From: Aurantibacter aestuarii
Lineage (GTDB): Bacteria > Bacteroidota > Bacteroidia > Flavobacteriales > Flavobacteriaceae
Assembly (NCBI RefSeq): GCF_003008425.1
Contig: NZ_PXOQ01000007.1
Coordinates: forward strand, 392,419 to 456,418
Length of the DNA stretch: 64,000 bases
Direction of reading: 5' to 3'
Part shown: in pieces, positions 28,741-37,249 of the stretch
Position numbering within the stretch: position 1 is the first letter of the stretch
Layout of the letters: every line of letters begins with the position of its first letter
Notes under the pieces: generated by a model
Databases searched by the model: none
Told to the model about the DNA's origin: nothing
The model's input: the letters and a program-made list of their open reading frames with translations, nothing else
Position numbers and translations under genes: made by a program

Positions 28741-29139
28741 ATGAAATTTATTTTATTTAATACTACAGAAATTATATTACTATTATTTTTAGTAATAACT
28801 TTTTTACAATCCGGAATAGACAAAGTTATAGACTGGAATGGGAATATCTCTTGGCTTAAAGAACATTTTAAAAGTACATTTTTAGGTAAAATCGTGCCTT
28901 TAAGTGTAGGTATTATTTTAGCAACTGAAATTTTTGCAGGATTGCTTTGTACTATTGGTATAATTGAAATTCTAGCTTATGGCACGCGCTATTTTGCAAC
29001 TATGGGAACCGTTTTATCTTGTGTAACCTTACTGTTATTATTATTTGGTCAACGCCTAGCTAAAGATTATGAAGGTGCAAAAACCATAGCTGTTTACTTT
29101 ATACCTGCTATATTTGCTTTGTATATATTTACATCTTAA
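28741..29139 (+). CDS. DoxX-like small integral membrane protein (132 aa)
   Basis: Four hydrophobic helices fill almost the whole chain: about 8-24, 48-70, 80-103 and 112-130. FLQSGIDKVIDW at the first helix end and GTRYFATMGTVLSCV resemble DoxX/DUF417-type proteins. The function is unknown; relatives have been linked to redox or quinone metabolism. It begins 2 nt after the holB stop and shares its terminator. Confidence 0.7.
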   Translation: MKFILFNTTEIILLLFLVITFLQSGIDKVIDWNGNISWLKEHFKSTFLGKIVPLSVGIILATEIFAGLLCTIGIIEILAYGTRYFATMGTVLSCVTLLLLLFGQRLAKDYEGAKTIAVYFIPAIFALYIFTS

Positions 29140-29141
29140 CT

Positions 29142-29175
29142 AAAAAAAGGCTCAACTTATGTTGAGCCTTTTTTT
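29142..29175. terminator. Bidirectional intrinsic terminator
   Basis: AAGGCTCAAC and GTTGAGCCTT form a 10-bp stem with a 4-nt loop, flanked by A and T runs. It separates the holB unit from the convergent OmpH-like gene. Confidence 0.92.
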
Positions 29176-29194
29176 ATAATTAGATTAAAAGTAT

Positions 29195-29704
29195 TTACTT
29201 TTTTTCATTAAATTTTTTGATAATCTCTTCTGTTAAATCCTCTCCTTCAGGTCCGTACATTACACTTGCAGTATTATCGCTAGTTCCAAAAATATAATCG
29301 TAACCATTAGATTTACCATATTCCTTTACAAACTTCTTAACGTTAGAAATTAACGAATCAACTTCTGTTCTGTACTCGTTAGCTAACTGCTGCTTTTCAC
29401 CTTGTAACATACGACTTAAATTATCGTTTTTCTGTTGTAAGTTTTGAGATAATTCTTGAATACGAGATTCACTTTTTAAAGTTGCTGCTAATTCACTAGC
29501 CACTTTAACCTCTTCCTGAAAAGAGCGCCCTAAACTATCAGCTTTTTTATTTAATTTTTCTTCTCTGGCAGTAAATTTAGTTTCTAAATCTTTTTTGAAA
29601 TTTACTTCATTGATAACTTTAGTATTATTTACAAAACCAAATTTTTGTTTTTGACATGAGCTTAATGCTAAAGCTGCAACTAAAATTAAACCTATTTTTT
29701 TCAT
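29195..29704 (-). CDS. OmpH/Skp family periplasmic chaperone-like lipoprotein (169 aa)
   Basis: The lipobox ALSSC puts the mature Cys at residue 17. The rest is a long coiled coil (about 40-130) ending in YDYIFGTSDNTASVMYGPEGEDLTEEI, a layout typical of OmpH/Skp proteins in Bacteroidetes. Skp holds unfolded outer-membrane proteins in the periplasm. Here the lipid anchor is a difference from the soluble enterobacterial form. Confidence 0.88.
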   Translation of the reverse strand: MKKIGLILVAALALSSCQKQKFGFVNNTKVINEVNFKKDLETKFTAREEKLNKKADSLGRSFQEEVKVASELAATLKSESRIQELSQNLQQKNDNLSRMLQGEKQQLANEYRTEVDSLISNVKKFVKEYGKSNGYDYIFGTSDNTASVMYGPEGEDLTEEIIKKFNEKK

Positions 29705-29730
29705 TTTATTATCTTTTATATTTTAAGCTG

Positions 29731-29738
29731 CAAATGTA
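29731..29738 (-). promoter_or_regulatory. Candidate -7 box for the OmpH-like gene
   Basis: The minus strand reads TACATTTG, 26 nt before the ATG. It matches TAnnTTTG. Confidence 0.45.
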
Positions 29739-29921
29739 ATGTAAACCTAAGACATGATGAAAAAATATTAATCATAAGAATTAATTATTATAATTTTATA
29801 TGTGATAGTTTAATCTTATCATAAATATGTTATTTTTAAAGGTTCTAAGAGCGTAATTTTAGAATCTACACAAACTCCCTAGAAATGGTTTAAAAAAGGC
29901 TTAAAACTTTTTAAAATACGT

Positions 29922-30764
29922 TTAATTGTGCTTTATTGTATAAATGAGTGAAGAAAACTCTTTATTACGTAAACTTTTTAAGTTAGATCGCAATCCTATC
30001 CAAAATGATTTTAAAAAGTTGGATTGACCTGTTTTATATTTTTCAGATAATAAAGAAACATAAAAAGCATCAAACCACATGGGTTTAGTTTGAGTAAGTT
30101 TAAGATTGAAAGCTTTAGATAAAGCATTTATACTTTTTTTGTCAAAATGCCATAAGTGTCTTGGCACATCATATGCAGCCCAATATTTTCCGTAATAAGA
30201 TGCATCATCACTTTTGTAATTAGGTACCGCAACTATTAAAATGCCATCTGGCTTTAATAAGTTTTTAAATTGTTGCATATGATGTTCTAAATCTGGTAAA
30301 TGTTCTAAAACATGCCATAATGTAATCACATCAAAACTAGAAGGTTTTAATTGAAATAGCTCTTTAGAATCTAATATGTTTTTTTTTGTTAGTTGACTTG
30401 CAATAGTTCTGGCTTGTGGATTTGGTTCCACTCCAGTAATATTCCAACCTTCATTTAAACAAGATTTTAAAAAATGTCCTGTTCCGCAACCAATATCTAA
30501 AATATGTTTTTGATTAGATTCATGTTGCGATTTTATAAGATTAATTTTTTGCTTAAGAGTTATTTCTCGAACAGTATGATATATTTTTTCAAATAAATTT
30601 CTTTTACTATTGGTATGCGAAATATAATCGGTTGACTCATAATATGACGCTAAGTCATTTAATTTTGGCTGAGGTGTTGTTTCTAAATAACCATATTTAT
30701 TATTTTTAACCAGAGTAAAAATTTCATTAGAAACGGAATAATCTTTTACTTTTAAATTAATCAT
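29922..30764 (-). CDS. Class I SAM-dependent methyltransferase (280 aa)
   Basis: HILDIGCGTGHFLKSCLNEGW is the SAM-binding motif (given here in part), followed by GVEPNPQA and FDVITLWHVLEHLPD, the pattern of Methyltransf_23-type enzymes. I prefer the ATG at 30764, which overlaps the preceding gene by 8 nt (TATGATTAA), to a TTG at 30773. The N-terminal part (YGYLETTPQP) resembles enzymes acting on lipids or sugars. The substrate is unknown. Confidence 0.85.
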   Translation of the reverse strand: MINLKVKDYSVSNEIFTLVKNNKYGYLETTPQPKLNDLASYYESTDYISHTNSKRNLFEKIYHTVREITLKQKINLIKSQHESNQKHILDIGCGTGHFLKSCLNEGWNITGVEPNPQARTIASQLTKKNILDSKELFQLKPSSFDVITLWHVLEHLPDLEHHMQQFKNLLKPDGILIVAVPNYKSDDASYYGKYWAAYDVPRHLWHFDKKSINALSKAFNLKLTQTKPMWFDAFYVSLLSEKYKTGQSNFLKSFWIGLRSNLKSLRNKEFSSLIYTIKHN

Positions 30765-31185
30765 AATCTTCAAAAGGGTTATACAAATCTATATGTAATA
30801 AATGACTTAGTTGAGATGCTAAATTAGATACATAAAAATAATCTTTATGAATTACAATTATCTCATATTCTTTATCGGTTCCAATTCTTAATTCATATTT
30901 AGTATCCTGAACAGCTTTATGTATTAATAAGTAATTTGCAGAATGTTCAAATATTGAATTTTCATTAAGTTTCAAACCCAGAAACCTAACTTGAACCAGT
31001 TGTTTTTTAAATTCGAAAATATAATATTTCCTAAAGCCTAAACAGATTAAAATAAGTACACATTTTAAAATTACAGGCCAATCAAAATATAAAGTAAAAA
31101 CAGGATGTATTGGAAATAACGCAATTAAAACCGCAGTTATAATTTTATAAATATCTTTATTTTTCTTTAAAACTATAGATTCCAT
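30757..31185 (-). CDS. Small membrane protein of unknown function (142 aa)
   Basis: Two adjacent hydrophobic segments (about 14-31 and 36-52) are followed by a beta-rich cytoplasmic part with ELRIGTDKEYEIIVIHKDYFYV. This layout resembles bacterial PH-like membrane proteins, but I do not recognise a family. It lies between mnmG and the methyltransferase gene, with a parS-like site ending 7 nt before its start. Confidence 0.65.
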   Translation of the reverse strand: MESIVLKKNKDIYKIITAVLIALFPIHPVFTLYFDWPVILKCVLILICLGFRKYYIFEFKKQLVQVRFLGLKLNENSIFEHSANYLLIHKAVQDTKYELRIGTDKEYEIIVIHKDYFYVSNLASQLSHLLHIDLYNPFEDYD

Positions 31186-31191
31186 TCCGGA

Positions 31192-31207
31192 TGTTCCACG
31201 TGGAACA
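31192..31207. other. parS-like centromere palindrome 1
   Basis: TGTTCCACGTGGAACA is a perfect 16-bp palindrome in the 30-nt gap after mnmG. It matches the known bacterial parS consensus (TGTTnCACGTGnAACA) bound by ParB. A second identical copy lies 1.9 kb away on the other side of mnmG. Confidence 0.85.
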
Positions 31208-31215
31208 CTTTAAAA

Positions 31216-33087
31216 TTAACGCCCTAAATAAACTAATAAAACAGAAATATCACTAGGTGATACACCACTAACTCTACTCGCTTGAGCAATGGTAACAGGT
31301 TTAATGTTTTTAAGCTTTTCTCTAGCCTCTAAACTCATTGATACTAACTTAGAGTAATCAAAATCTTGTGGAATTTTAATATATTCTAGACGAGTTAATT
31401 TATCGGCATTAGCACGTTCTCGTTCAATATATCCAGAATATTTAATTTGAATTTCCGCCTGCTCTATTTCTTCGTTAACTAAATTATGCTCTTTAATATA
31501 TTCAGAAACAGATTCAATTTGTTTCATATCTGAGATATCTATATTAGGCCTAGCAAACAGTTTAAACATCTTATCTTTCTGTCTCACCTCGGCAGAATTT
31601 TTAGATACTAAGATCGGATTAACCTCATCTGGTTCCACACTAGTTTCTTTAAAAAACTCCACAAATTGCATAGCTTTATCGTTCTTTTCTTCCATACGTC
31701 TTAAACGTTTTTCGGAAGCTAATCCTATTTCAAAACCTTTTGGCGTTAATCGAACATCGGCATTATCTTGACGAAGAAGGGTTCTATATTCGGCTCTCGA
31801 AGTAAACATTCTGTACGGCTCCTCAGTACCTTTTGTAATTAAATCATCTATTAAAACACCTATATAAGCCTCATCTCTTTGTAAAATAAAAGATTCTTTT
31901 TCATGTATTTTTAGAGACGCATTAATACCCGCCATTAAACCTTGAGATGCTGCCTCTTCATAACCGGTAGTACCATTTATTTGTCCAGCAAAATATAATC
32001 CTTCAACTAACTTTGTTTCTAAGGTGTGTTTTAATTGTGTTGGTGGGAAATAATCATATTCTATAGCATATCCAGGTCTAAAAAATTTGACGTTTTCAAA
32101 ACCAGCTACAGAACTTAAGGCTTTAAATTGCACATCTTCTGGAAGTGAAGTGGAAAACCCATTAATATAATATTCGCAGGTATTCCAGCCCTCAGGCTCC
32201 ACAAAAAGTTGATGCCTGTCTTTATCTGCAAAACGATTAATTTTATCTTCTATTGAAGGACAATAACGCGGACCCAAACTTTTAATACGTCCATTAAACA
32301 TAGGACTTCTATCGAAACCTTCCCGCAACAAATCATGGACCTTCTCGCTAGTATATGACATATGGCAAGAACGTTGATGCGTTAAAGGTTTTGTAATATC
32401 GGAATATGAAAACTTTTCTGGGTTTAAATCTCCGGGTTGCTCTGTCATTTTAGAAAAATCTAAAGATCTACCATCTACACGTGGCGGTGTACCTGTTTTC
32501 ATTCGGCCAGATTCAAAACCTAACTGAACTAATTGCTCGGTAATTCCAGTTGCAGCTCTTTCTCCTGCTCTACCACCACCAAAATTTTTATCACCAATAT
32601 GAATAAGTCCATTTAAAAAAGTTCCGTTTGTTAAAACAACAGATTTACCTTTTACTTTAACACCAAGCGATGTAGTTACTCCAACTACTTTATGATTTTC
32701 AATTAACAAACCTGAAACCATTTCTTGGTAAAAATCTAAGTTTTTAGTTTGCTCAAGCATCATACGCCAATCTTCTGCAAAACGCATACGGTCACTTTGC
32801 ACCCTTGGACTCCACATAGCAGGACCCTTAGATTTATTAAGCATTTTAAATTGTATAGCAGAAGTATCTGAAACAATACCACTATAACCACCTAAAGCAT
32901 CAATTTCTCTTACAATTTGACCTTTAGCAATACCACCCATAGCCGGATTACAAGACATTTGCGCAATGTTTTGTAAATTCATGGTTATAAGAAGAGTTTT
33001 GGACCCCATATTAGCTGCTGCAGCTGCTGCTTCACTACCAGCATGACCAGCACCAACAACTATTACATCATATTCATCTTGAAACAT
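31216..33087 (-). CDS. mnmG: tRNA uridine 5-carboxymethylaminomethyl modification enzyme
   Basis: The 623-residue protein starts with the FAD-binding VIVVGAGHAGSEAA, then MSCNPAMGGIAKGQIVREID and LTNGTFLNGLIHIG, and the conserved Cys in PRYCPSIEDKI. The C-terminal helical domain (VSGVSPSDISVLL) binds MnmE and tRNA. With MnmE it installs cmnm5U34 in tRNAs. It is flanked at both ends by parS-like sites; in many bacteria mnmG/gidA lies close to the origin and par genes. Confidence 0.97.
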   Translation of the reverse strand: MFQDEYDVIVVGAGHAGSEAAAAAANMGSKTLLITMNLQNIAQMSCNPAMGGIAKGQIVREIDALGGYSGIVSDTSAIQFKMLNKSKGPAMWSPRVQSDRMRFAEDWRMMLEQTKNLDFYQEMVSGLLIENHKVVGVTTSLGVKVKGKSVVLTNGTFLNGLIHIGDKNFGGGRAGERAATGITEQLVQLGFESGRMKTGTPPRVDGRSLDFSKMTEQPGDLNPEKFSYSDITKPLTHQRSCHMSYTSEKVHDLLREGFDRSPMFNGRIKSLGPRYCPSIEDKINRFADKDRHQLFVEPEGWNTCEYYINGFSTSLPEDVQFKALSSVAGFENVKFFRPGYAIEYDYFPPTQLKHTLETKLVEGLYFAGQINGTTGYEEAASQGLMAGINASLKIHEKESFILQRDEAYIGVLIDDLITKGTEEPYRMFTSRAEYRTLLRQDNADVRLTPKGFEIGLASEKRLRRMEEKNDKAMQFVEFFKETSVEPDEVNPILVSKNSAEVRQKDKMFKLFARPNIDISDMKQIESVSEYIKEHNLVNEEIEQAEIQIKYSGYIERERANADKLTRLEYIKIPQDFDYSKLVSMSLEAREKLKNIKPVTIAQASRVSGVSPSDISVLLVYLGR

Positions 33088-33109
33088 AATTGTTCTCCAT
33101 TAATTATAA

Positions 33110-33125
33110 TGTTCCACGTGGAACA
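33110..33125. other. parS-like centromere palindrome 2
   Basis: A second perfect TGTTCCACGTGGAACA lies between ybeY and mnmG and ends at the base before the ybeY stop codon. Both copies are intergenic and identical over all 16 bp. Confidence 0.85.
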
Positions 33126-33560
33126 TTATAAAGTATTTGTATTAAATTTACTTTTATAAAGACTTAACGCCTCGTTTTCTTTACTACGCATAAGGACTGC
33201 ATCTTCTTCAGATTTATCTTTGTAGCCACAAAAATGAAATAAACCGTGACACATTACTCTTAGTAATTCTTCATTAAAAGAAACCTTAAAATCATTTGCA
33301 TTATCTTGAACACGTTCTATAGAAATAAAAATATCTCCTTGTAGGTTTTTACCTACACAATAATCAAAACTAATCACATCGGTTAAGGTATCGTGATCAA
33401 GAAAATCCACATTTAATTTATGAAGATAATCATCATCACAAAAAATATAATTCACCTCATTTAAAACACATCCTTCATCTTGAATAATTTGTTGTAACCA
33501 ATTAGAAATTTGAGTTTTTAAACCTAACTCAAAATCTGTTTCGTAATGAAATTCAATCAT
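33126..33560 (-). CDS. ybeY: Endoribonuclease YbeY (16S rRNA maturation)
   Basis: The 144-residue protein has the YbeY core: LNVDFLDHDTLTDVISFDY and CHGLFHFCGYKDKSEEDA. The zinc motif keeps the first two His residues, while the third position is Asp rather than His, which I believe is usual in Bacteroidetes. It takes part in 16S rRNA 3'-end processing and ribosome quality control. It overlaps the preceding DUF4175 gene end by 8 nt. Confidence 0.93.
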   Translation of the reverse strand: MIEFHYETDFELGLKTQISNWLQQIIQDEGCVLNEVNYIFCDDDYLHKLNVDFLDHDTLTDVISFDYCVGKNLQGDIFISIERVQDNANDFKVSFNEELLRVMCHGLFHFCGYKDKSEEDAVLMRSKENEALSLYKSKFNTNTL

Positions 33561-36500
33561 CTTTTAAATTAAAATACTGTTGCACTTTTTCTTTATAAAC
33601 TGGCTGCAAAGGTAAGTTTTGTTTATTTAAAATTTCAGTGGTATTAAAATAAGATTTCGCTTTACGAATTGAACTATCTGGTGGATCCTGGAATTCTTTT
33701 TTATTTGTGTCCGATTTTCGCTTTGTATCTTCACCTTGTTGTAACACCGCTTTTTCAAGTTTTAAAAGCTGGTGTTTAATATTTTTCATTTTTGAAACAG
33801 TTTCATCGGTTATTCCATTGTTTAATAAATCCAACTCTAGACGTTCCATATCTTTCAAAAGTCTTGAAGCATCACCATTTTCTTTTAAACCATCTTTCTC
33901 TAAACGCTTATCTAGAGCTTCACGTAATTGCTGTTGCTCTTGGTAAATTTGAAATAATTCACCATTTAATGCCTCATTAAGTTTTTGTTCTTCACTTAAA
34001 CCATTTTCATTACCAGAACCTTGTTTACCATTTTTACCTTTAGAACCATCTTTGCCGTTAGTTCCGTTATCTCCGTCTTTACCAGAACCCTTTCCATTTT
34101 TACCAGATTTACCATTTTTGCCTGAAGAACCATTACTACCACTACTTCCATTTTCGCCTTGTTCACCATCTTGACCTTCTTTTCCATCCTTTCCAGATTC
34201 ACCCTTTTCCCCTTGCTCTCCTTCCTGACCTTGGTCTCCTTCTTTGCCTTCCTTACCTTCTTTCCCTTTTTTATTAGCCTTCTCCATTTTTTTAGCTAAT
34301 TCTTCCTGACTAATAATAATGTCTGGTAGAGGCATTCCTCCTTCGCCAGAACCAGGTGAGGGCATTCCCATTTGCATATCCATAGCATCCAAAGTGTCAC
34401 TTAACAAATCTGCCAACGTATTAGTAGACGTGATAGCGTATTGCTGGTAACCAACACCTTGGTACAAATCATTTTCTGAAAAACGAGCTAAAGCTTTATC
34501 GATATTAAAATATATATTTTCTATTTCGGTATTTACTTTTTCTGATATTAAAGGTTGTCTTAATGATAATGCAAATAGACTATCATCAATATGCTCAAAA
34601 TTATTTTTAAGCTCATTTTGGGTTTTAAGCAACTTAGTATATTGGCTATTATTTGTTTTAATTTTAGAAAATTTAGTCATATTCTCTTCTTCATTAAAAG
34701 AAAATACTAATAAATTGTCTAGGATTTGACGTAACATCTCTCGGTCTTCCTCCATTTGTTCTCCTGCAGAAGATTGCATATTCATTTTCATGGACATACT
34801 CATTTTCTTCATTTGTTGGGCAGCACTTTTTTGTTTTTTCTTAGCTTTAGACTTTGCTTGTTCTTTCTTTTCTTTACTTGATGAAGATTCATTTTCTTCT
34901 AAAGCTTCAGAAGCTTCTTTTTGCTCTTCAGAGATAGTGTCTTCAGCATTTTCGTTACGATTGGTGTCTAAAGGAGATTTTAAGTCTTTATTATCCTTCT
35001 CTAGTTGATCTAACTCCTTTTTTAAATCGTTAAACGCTTTATTAAGTTTTTCCTGAGAATCTTGTGTGTTTTCTTTATCTTTTTTAGAAAGCTCATCTTG
35101 TTGTTTAGCTAGGTCATCCAACTTTTCAGAAATTTGTTCTAATTTCTTTTTAACATAATAACGTTTTGTCATTTCTAAAATTTGTTCCAGACTGCGCTTT
35201 TGAGATTTTGCTTTTTTAGCTAGCTCATCTAATTTTTCAGTAAACTCTTCTTTAGAAAATTTTTCTTGCAATTTTCGAAGCTCCTCAAGCAGTTTTTCAT
35301 CTTTTTTAGCCTGAGCTTCATTTTCTTTTAAACGCTTCTTTAAATCTTCTTTAAATGCGTCTTTTTCCTTCTCTTGAATATTTTCTTTCTTAAACTCGTC
35401 TAAGTTTTTTTGAAGAGATTTATTAATTTGTTGAAGTTCTTTTTTTTGTTCTAACTGACGCTCTAAAAATTGATTTAATTTCTTTTTGTCTGAAAAATTT
35501 AATTCACTTTTTTCTTTTTGAGTTTTAGATAAACTTTCTAAACTTTTTTCTTCTTTTTTAAATTGCTTGATAGATTGCCCTAAAGCATCAATACTTTTAT
35601 TCTGATCTTGGAGTTGTTTATCTGTTTCCTCAGATTCTGTTCTCTTACGGTAAGTAAATGTGCTACTTTTTGTGGATTTAGAGGATAAACCATTATCGAA
35701 CACCTCAAAATACATTTCATAGGTTTTTCCGGATTCAATAGGAAGATTTTGAGGAAATGTGCTTAAAAATTCAGAAAAATTACTTGAAGCTATAGGAATG
35801 TTTTTTTTAACAGCTTTGGTTTCTTCTTGAATAGGAAAATACACCAATTGCAAATGTTTTAAACCATAATCGTCCGATGCTTTGCCATAAAAATAAAGGG
35901 TTTGCTGGTCTAAAGAATCTGTCTTTACTTGAACATTTAATTCTGGGAACTGATCCTTTAAAACTTTTAAGTTAAAAGACAAATTTTCATAATTTTTCAA
36001 GGTTGTATTGCTTGAAGATATGGTATAATCCAAAGGATTATAAACGCGTTTAGACAAATTAAATCTATCTGCTTTAGCTTGAGTAAAATTTAAAGTATCT
36101 GAACTTAAAAGCTGGATTTGATTACTATTGGCACTTTTAATTTCCCAAGTAACTTGAGTTCCTTCTGGCACAACTGCATTACCAATACTTTTAAGTGTTT
36201 CTCTGGTTTTACCTGTGTAAGCTGGGTAATCTAGAATCATATCAAAACTTACCACTTGTGGCGCATTTATAATTTGGATGGTATAAGGACGAGAAGTAAC
36301 CCCATTGGCAGATAACCGAAATGTGATTGGAGCAGTCAATTGATTAAACGTAAAGGTCGATATCCCAAGCTCTGAACGTTCTAAAAAATAAGTTTCATTA
36401 TTATACGAAATACTTATAGTTTCTGGAACAACAGTACCTGCTGTTTCTACTTTAAGCGTAAACGGTTTATTTTCAATAGTATTTAAATCGGTATTTAATA

Positions 36501-37137
36501 CAAAAAATTTAAATGGTGCAGGTGGCTCGTAAGCTAAATTATAATTTACAACACGTGTGTAACTGTCACTAAACCAGTTAAGCTTACCAGAAAACCAAAA
36601 AGCAGTTACAATAAGCACTGGAATAAGCGCATACTTAACATACTTTACATTGGTTTTATAATTTACTGCGTTTTTAAATGGTATAGGCTGTAACTCATTA
36701 GACTTCTGCTCTATGCTTGCCAGCAGTAAATCCGATTGTTCTGATGTGCTATTTAATTGTAAAACATTTAAAAGCTTATCGCTAACTTCCGGAAAATGTT
36801 CTCCAATAATTTGAGAGGCCTGAGAAAAGCTAATCCCTTTTTTAAGGTTAAAGAGTTTCGCTAATGGTATAGCAACAAACTTATAAAGTAACACTAACTC
36901 TACACTTATAAACACCCAAAAAAGAAGTGTTCTTAATCCTGAATTTAACCAGAACACATGCTCTATTAAAAGAATAAATATGATATATAAAGCACCTAAA
37001 GTGAAGAATAATAATCCTCCTTTAATAAGTTCATTTGTGTAATATTTCTTTACAAACTGAACGAGTTTTGATTGTAAGTTACTAAATGAATTCACTTTAA
37101 AATAAATCTGTTTACATAAATAACCTCTAAAATACAT
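33553..37137 (-). CDS. DUF4175 family membrane protein with collagen-like tract (1194 aa)
   Basis: Two or three membrane helices lie in the N-terminal region (about 40-60, 66-86 and 170-188). A beta-rich periplasmic part follows, then very long charged coiled coils (about 500-800). Near residues 957-1042 there is a Gly-X-Y tract of about 20 triplets, one interruption, then 8 more. The C-terminal end is again helical. DUF4175 proteins occur in Bacteroidetes and are of unknown function. The true start may be a GTG at 37095 (VNSFSNLQ), 14 codons inside. The gene overlaps ybeY. Confidence 0.85.
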   Translation of the reverse strand: MYFRGYLCKQIYFKVNSFSNLQSKLVQFVKKYYTNELIKGGLLFFTLGALYIIFILLIEHVFWLNSGLRTLLFWVFISVELVLLYKFVAIPLAKLFNLKKGISFSQASQIIGEHFPEVSDKLLNVLQLNSTSEQSDLLLASIEQKSNELQPIPFKNAVNYKTNVKYVKYALIPVLIVTAFWFSGKLNWFSDSYTRVVNYNLAYEPPAPFKFFVLNTDLNTIENKPFTLKVETAGTVVPETISISYNNETYFLERSELGISTFTFNQLTAPITFRLSANGVTSRPYTIQIINAPQVVSFDMILDYPAYTGKTRETLKSIGNAVVPEGTQVTWEIKSANSNQIQLLSSDTLNFTQAKADRFNLSKRVYNPLDYTISSSNTTLKNYENLSFNLKVLKDQFPELNVQVKTDSLDQQTLYFYGKASDDYGLKHLQLVYFPIQEETKAVKKNIPIASSNFSEFLSTFPQNLPIESGKTYEMYFEVFDNGLSSKSTKSSTFTYRKRTESEETDKQLQDQNKSIDALGQSIKQFKKEEKSLESLSKTQKEKSELNFSDKKKLNQFLERQLEQKKELQQINKSLQKNLDEFKKENIQEKEKDAFKEDLKKRLKENEAQAKKDEKLLEELRKLQEKFSKEEFTEKLDELAKKAKSQKRSLEQILEMTKRYYVKKKLEQISEKLDDLAKQQDELSKKDKENTQDSQEKLNKAFNDLKKELDQLEKDNKDLKSPLDTNRNENAEDTISEEQKEASEALEENESSSSKEKKEQAKSKAKKKQKSAAQQMKKMSMSMKMNMQSSAGEQMEEDREMLRQILDNLLVFSFNEEENMTKFSKIKTNNSQYTKLLKTQNELKNNFEHIDDSLFALSLRQPLISEKVNTEIENIYFNIDKALARFSENDLYQGVGYQQYAITSTNTLADLLSDTLDAMDMQMGMPSPGSGEGGMPLPDIIISQEELAKKMEKANKKGKEGKEGKEGDQGQEGEQGEKGESGKDGKEGQDGEQGENGSSGSNGSSGKNGKSGKNGKGSGKDGDNGTNGKDGSKGKNGKQGSGNENGLSEEQKLNEALNGELFQIYQEQQQLREALDKRLEKDGLKENGDASRLLKDMERLELDLLNNGITDETVSKMKNIKHQLLKLEKAVLQQGEDTKRKSDTNKKEFQDPPDSSIRKAKSYFNTTEILNKQNLPLQPVYKEKVQQYFNLKDD

Positions 37138-37222
37138 ATTTATTCTGTGCTAAATGATTACAAATGCTTCATTTAACGTAAAAATGAAGGCTTGTAAAAC
37201 TTTATAGTTAACCTATAACCTA

Positions 37223-37230
37223 TATCTTTG
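37223..37230 (+). promoter_or_regulatory. Candidate -7 box for gltX
   Basis: TATCTTTG matches TAnnTTTG and ends 19 nt before the ATG. Confidence 0.5.
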
Positions 37231-37249
37231 CAGTCTTAAATTCAAAAAA

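Noticed and set aside
33996..34202. Minus-strand ORF of 68 codons inside the DUF4175 gene
   Set aside because: It is an alternate-frame shadow of the Gly-X-Y tract, with low-complexity Lys/Met/Val composition.
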